Source of the DNA: CAWAMD01 sp963783045
GTDB lineage: Bacteria > Actinomycetota > Nitriliruptoria > Nitriliruptorales > Nitriliruptoraceae
Length of the DNA: 64,000 bases
Assembly: GCA_963783045.1 (NCBI GenBank)
Contig: CAWAMD010000005.1
Span: forward strand, 1,054,001-1,118,000
Direction: 5' to 3'
Shown: in pieces, positions 62,421 through 64,000 of the stretch
Layout of the letters: the number at the start of each line of letters is the position of its first letter
How positions within the stretch are numbered: the stretch's first letter is position 1
Translations under genes and position numbers: made by a program
Notes under the pieces: generated by a model
The model's input: only the letters and a program-made list of their open reading frames with translations
Database searches by the model: none
Told to the model about the DNA's origin: nothing

Positions 62421-62494
62421 GTAGATCCATTTCGGCCATTCGTTCCACGCCTGACCACAGTGGCGTTGGCCCCGCGGCGCCTCGGGCGCTGGCT

Positions 62495-62935
62495 CTACCC
62501 GGCCCGGGTGCCCGTCCCGACGATGCCACTCTGGTACGCCGCGAAGCGCTCCTCGAACTCCGCCGAGCGCAGCGCGACGCCCTGGCTGCGCGCTTCCTCG
62601 ATCAGAACTTCCGTCTCAACGTCGAGGTCCTCGCTGCGGTAGAGCGCCTGGCGCGTGACGATGGAGGCACGCGCCGCCTGCGCGGCCAGCACGGTCGCGT
62701 ACTCGATGGCGTCGTCCAGCGGCGTTTCGCTGACACGCCAGGCGATTCCGAGCTCCTTCGCCTCGTCCGCGTGGATGCGTCGGCCGAGGCCGAACCCCGC
62801 GCCGACCGCGGGACCGTTGACCGCGGCGATGGAGATCACGGGCATCTTGCGGATGGCGACGGGTACCTCACAGGTCCAGCGCACGAAGTCCTCGTCGTTC
62901 CCTCCTCTCGCGGCCCACAGTGGTCGTCCCGGCAC
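62495..62935 (-). pseudogene. Crotonase remnant with an internal deletion (PaaG-like)
   Basis: The 146-aa frame matches the crotonase at 40981 in two blocks. The first is PVAIRKMPVISIAAVNGPAVGAGFGL; the second, beginning RRIHADEAKELGIAWRVSE, runs to EFEERFAAYQSGI. About 49 residues that contain the CoA-site strand and the catalytic loop (ALACD to about LTG) are missing in frame, and the first 80 residues of the fold are absent. The product cannot be an active crotonase. It is a decayed duplicate between the MaoC-like gene and livK. Confidence 0.75.
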
Positions 62936-62938
62936 CGG

Positions 62939-63418
62939 TCAGGCGCTGGCCCGCATCGCGACCAGCATGGCCCAGTCCCCGTCGATGGCAACGACCCCCT
63001 TGTCGGTCACGATCTCGTAGCGGAAGCGCACGGTCCCTCGCCCTCGCTCCGGATGTGGGGTCGCCTCCACCACCTCGAGCCGCACGTGGATGGTGTCGTC
63101 GGGCAGCACCGCCTGCCGATAAGCGACGGTCTGCTCGAGCATCGCGAGGCCGGTGCCGGCGAAGAGCCCCGTGCGCTCCTTGAGCCCCGAGGCGATGGCG
63201 ACAGCCATGAGCCCGGGCGGGAACCGGCCGCCGAATAGCCCGTGCGCGGCGGCGAAGGTCTCGTCCACGTGCATCGGGTTCATGTCGCCCGTGAACATCG
63301 CCCAGAGGGCCCCATCCACCGGCGTGATCGTCCGCCCCTGCGTCCGAATGGTCTGGCCGACCACGAGGTCCTCGAAGAACCGCGCGTTCGGCCCGACGGG
63401 TGCCGGTGCGTCAACCAT
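62939..63418 (-). CDS. MaoC-like (R)-specific hydratase/dehydratase
   Basis: 159-aa hotdog-fold protein. FFEDLVVGQTIRTQGRTITPVDGALWAMFTGDMNPMHVDETFAAAHGLFGG has the MaoC core with Asp in GDMNPMHVD and the hydratase His, and TVAYRQAVLPDDTIHVRLEVVEA completes the fold. It should add or remove water at an enoyl-CoA with R-stereochemistry. The ATG overlaps the end of the HpaB-family gene, so they are co-translated. Confidence 0.88.
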   Translation of the reverse strand: MVDAPAPVGPNARFFEDLVVGQTIRTQGRTITPVDGALWAMFTGDMNPMHVDETFAAAHGLFGGRFPPGLMAVAIASGLKERTGLFAGTGLAMLEQTVAYRQAVLPDDTIHVRLEVVEATPHPERGRGTVRFRYEIVTDKGVVAIDGDWAMLVAMRASA

Positions 63419-64000
63419 CGACGCCGGCCAGCTCGAGGGCGTAGCGCAGCGCCGGCTCGTGATCGGTACGCCCGGAACATGGCTAGCTTCTCCGCCTCGA
63501 CCGAGCCCTCGGCATGGATGGCGAGCACGGCCTGGTACCCGCCGTAGAGTCGAGCGGTCAGGTCGCTGATCAGGTTGATGATCGGTAGCCGCTTCTCGGC
63601 CGGCCAGGCACCCCCGAGGTACTTCTCGAGCACGGGCCGTACCTCGTCTGACGCCCAGTCGTGCCCGGACGGGCCCGTCACGAGCAGCCCACCGGCCAGG
63701 TCCTGCACCAGCTCGAGCGCGGTGTGGAAGTCCCGCGCGAACGTCCACTTCGCCATATTCGTGGTGAAAACGTCCGGGTACGCCATGTCGCCCTCGAACT
63801 GGGCGCGGGTGGCCGCGAGCTCGATGAGCCCGCGCACCGTCTCGGCGTAGCCGGCAAGCCAGGTGAGCTTGTCGCGGACGTGGCTCGCGCGCATGATCCC
63901 GTTCGCCTGCGCTACCGCGATCCCGGCACCGACGAAGGCATCGAGCAGCGGCAGCTTGTAGCTCACCGCCGTGAAACGGTGGTACTCGACGAAGGTGAGG
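63411..64000 (-). pseudogene. 4-hydroxybutyryl-CoA dehydratase/HpaB-family protein, partial and frameshifted near 63466
   Basis: C-terminal domain of the 4-hydroxyphenylacetate 3-hydroxylase/4-hydroxybutyryl-CoA dehydratase family, cut by the right edge. FVEYHRFTAVSYKLPLLDAFVGAG, NGIMRASHVRDKLTWLAGYAE, AKWTFARDFHTALELVQDLAGGLLVTGPSG and KYLGG are typical. From memory, true dehydratases have HRxxxxxCK at the cluster ligands; here the Cys position is Tyr (EYHRFTAVSYK), so the iron-sulfur cluster may be absent. The frame breaks after AMFRAYRS; one base added or removed gives EPALRYALELAGVDG and a stop overlapping the MaoC start. Confidence 0.8.

Overview
The window is very GC-rich (roughly 70 % by eye) and reads as a chromosomal catabolic region of an actinobacterium (Actinomycetota). 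The reasons are many GTG starts, short ATGA/GTGA gene overlaps, three luciferase-like oxidoreductases and one split-barrel protein of kinds that usually use F420 or FMN, and a crowd of acyl-CoA dehydrogenases, acyl-CoA ligases and crotonases. I see no rRNA, tRNA, CRISPR array, insertion sequence or phage gene. Both ends cut through genes: an acyl-CoA carboxylase subunit at the left and a 4-hydroxybutyryl-CoA dehydratase/HpaB-family protein at the right.

Layout. 1-7.5 kb: a branched-chain-amino-acid-type (Liv/HAAT) ABC importer split over two divergent operons, livF-livG-carboxylase leftwards and acyl-CoA synthetase-livH-livM-livK rightwards. 7.5-14.7 kb: a leftward operon with an acetone/acetophenone-carboxylase-like trio (zinc-ribbon gamma, HyuA, HyuB), a CaiB CoA-transferase, a degenerate SDR and a crotonase. 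14.8-21.2 kb: quinone oxidoreductase, acyl-CoA ligase, dienelactone hydrolase, two acyl-CoA dehydrogenases and a PPOX split-barrel protein. 21.2-27.6 kb: a cassette around a divergent B12-dependent acyl-CoA mutase (large subunit, amidohydrolase without HxH, B12-binding subunit, tandem SnoaL protein, two-subunit CoA-transferase, nitroreductase), preceded by a leader that can close a perfect 13-bp stem. 27.7-36 kb: a second quinone oxidoreductase, then an EthD-like / CrtC-like / unknown / phosphotransferase group, a histidine phosphatase, an AhpD-like protein, an LLM oxidoreductase, an enoyl-CoA hydratase and a SnoaL protein. 36.2-47 kb: hydrolase, acyl-CoA dehydrogenases, LLM protein, two ligases, PaaG-like crotonase, flavin reductase, SnoaL protein and a phytoene-desaturase-like flavoprotein. 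47-52 kb: a TetR regulator with its crotonase, divergent from an LLM oxidoreductase, then a ligase and a TIM-barrel isomerase. 52-56 kb: Rieske oxygenase, MFS transporter and ligase. 56-62.4 kb: a second Liv importer with a fused LivM-LivG and two tandem LivK paralogues. 62.5-64 kb: a crotonase remnant, a MaoC-like hydratase and the HpaB-family gene.

How it fits together. Almost every transcription unit has the same kind of promoter-proximal site, ACGT-N3-ACGT/A, often followed by N-AGAT (15 sites found). I infer one regulon in which organic acids are imported, activated by ligases or CoA-transferases, and degraded by oxidation, hydration, carbon-skeleton rearrangement and carboxylation. The substrate cannot be read from the sequence. 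The one TetR gene in the window has a different operator, so the regulator of the ACGT sites probably lies elsewhere.

Data caveat. Nine genes are broken by about fourteen single-base frameshifts. In several, one inserted or removed base restores a textbook motif, so many are probably assembly indels rather than decay.
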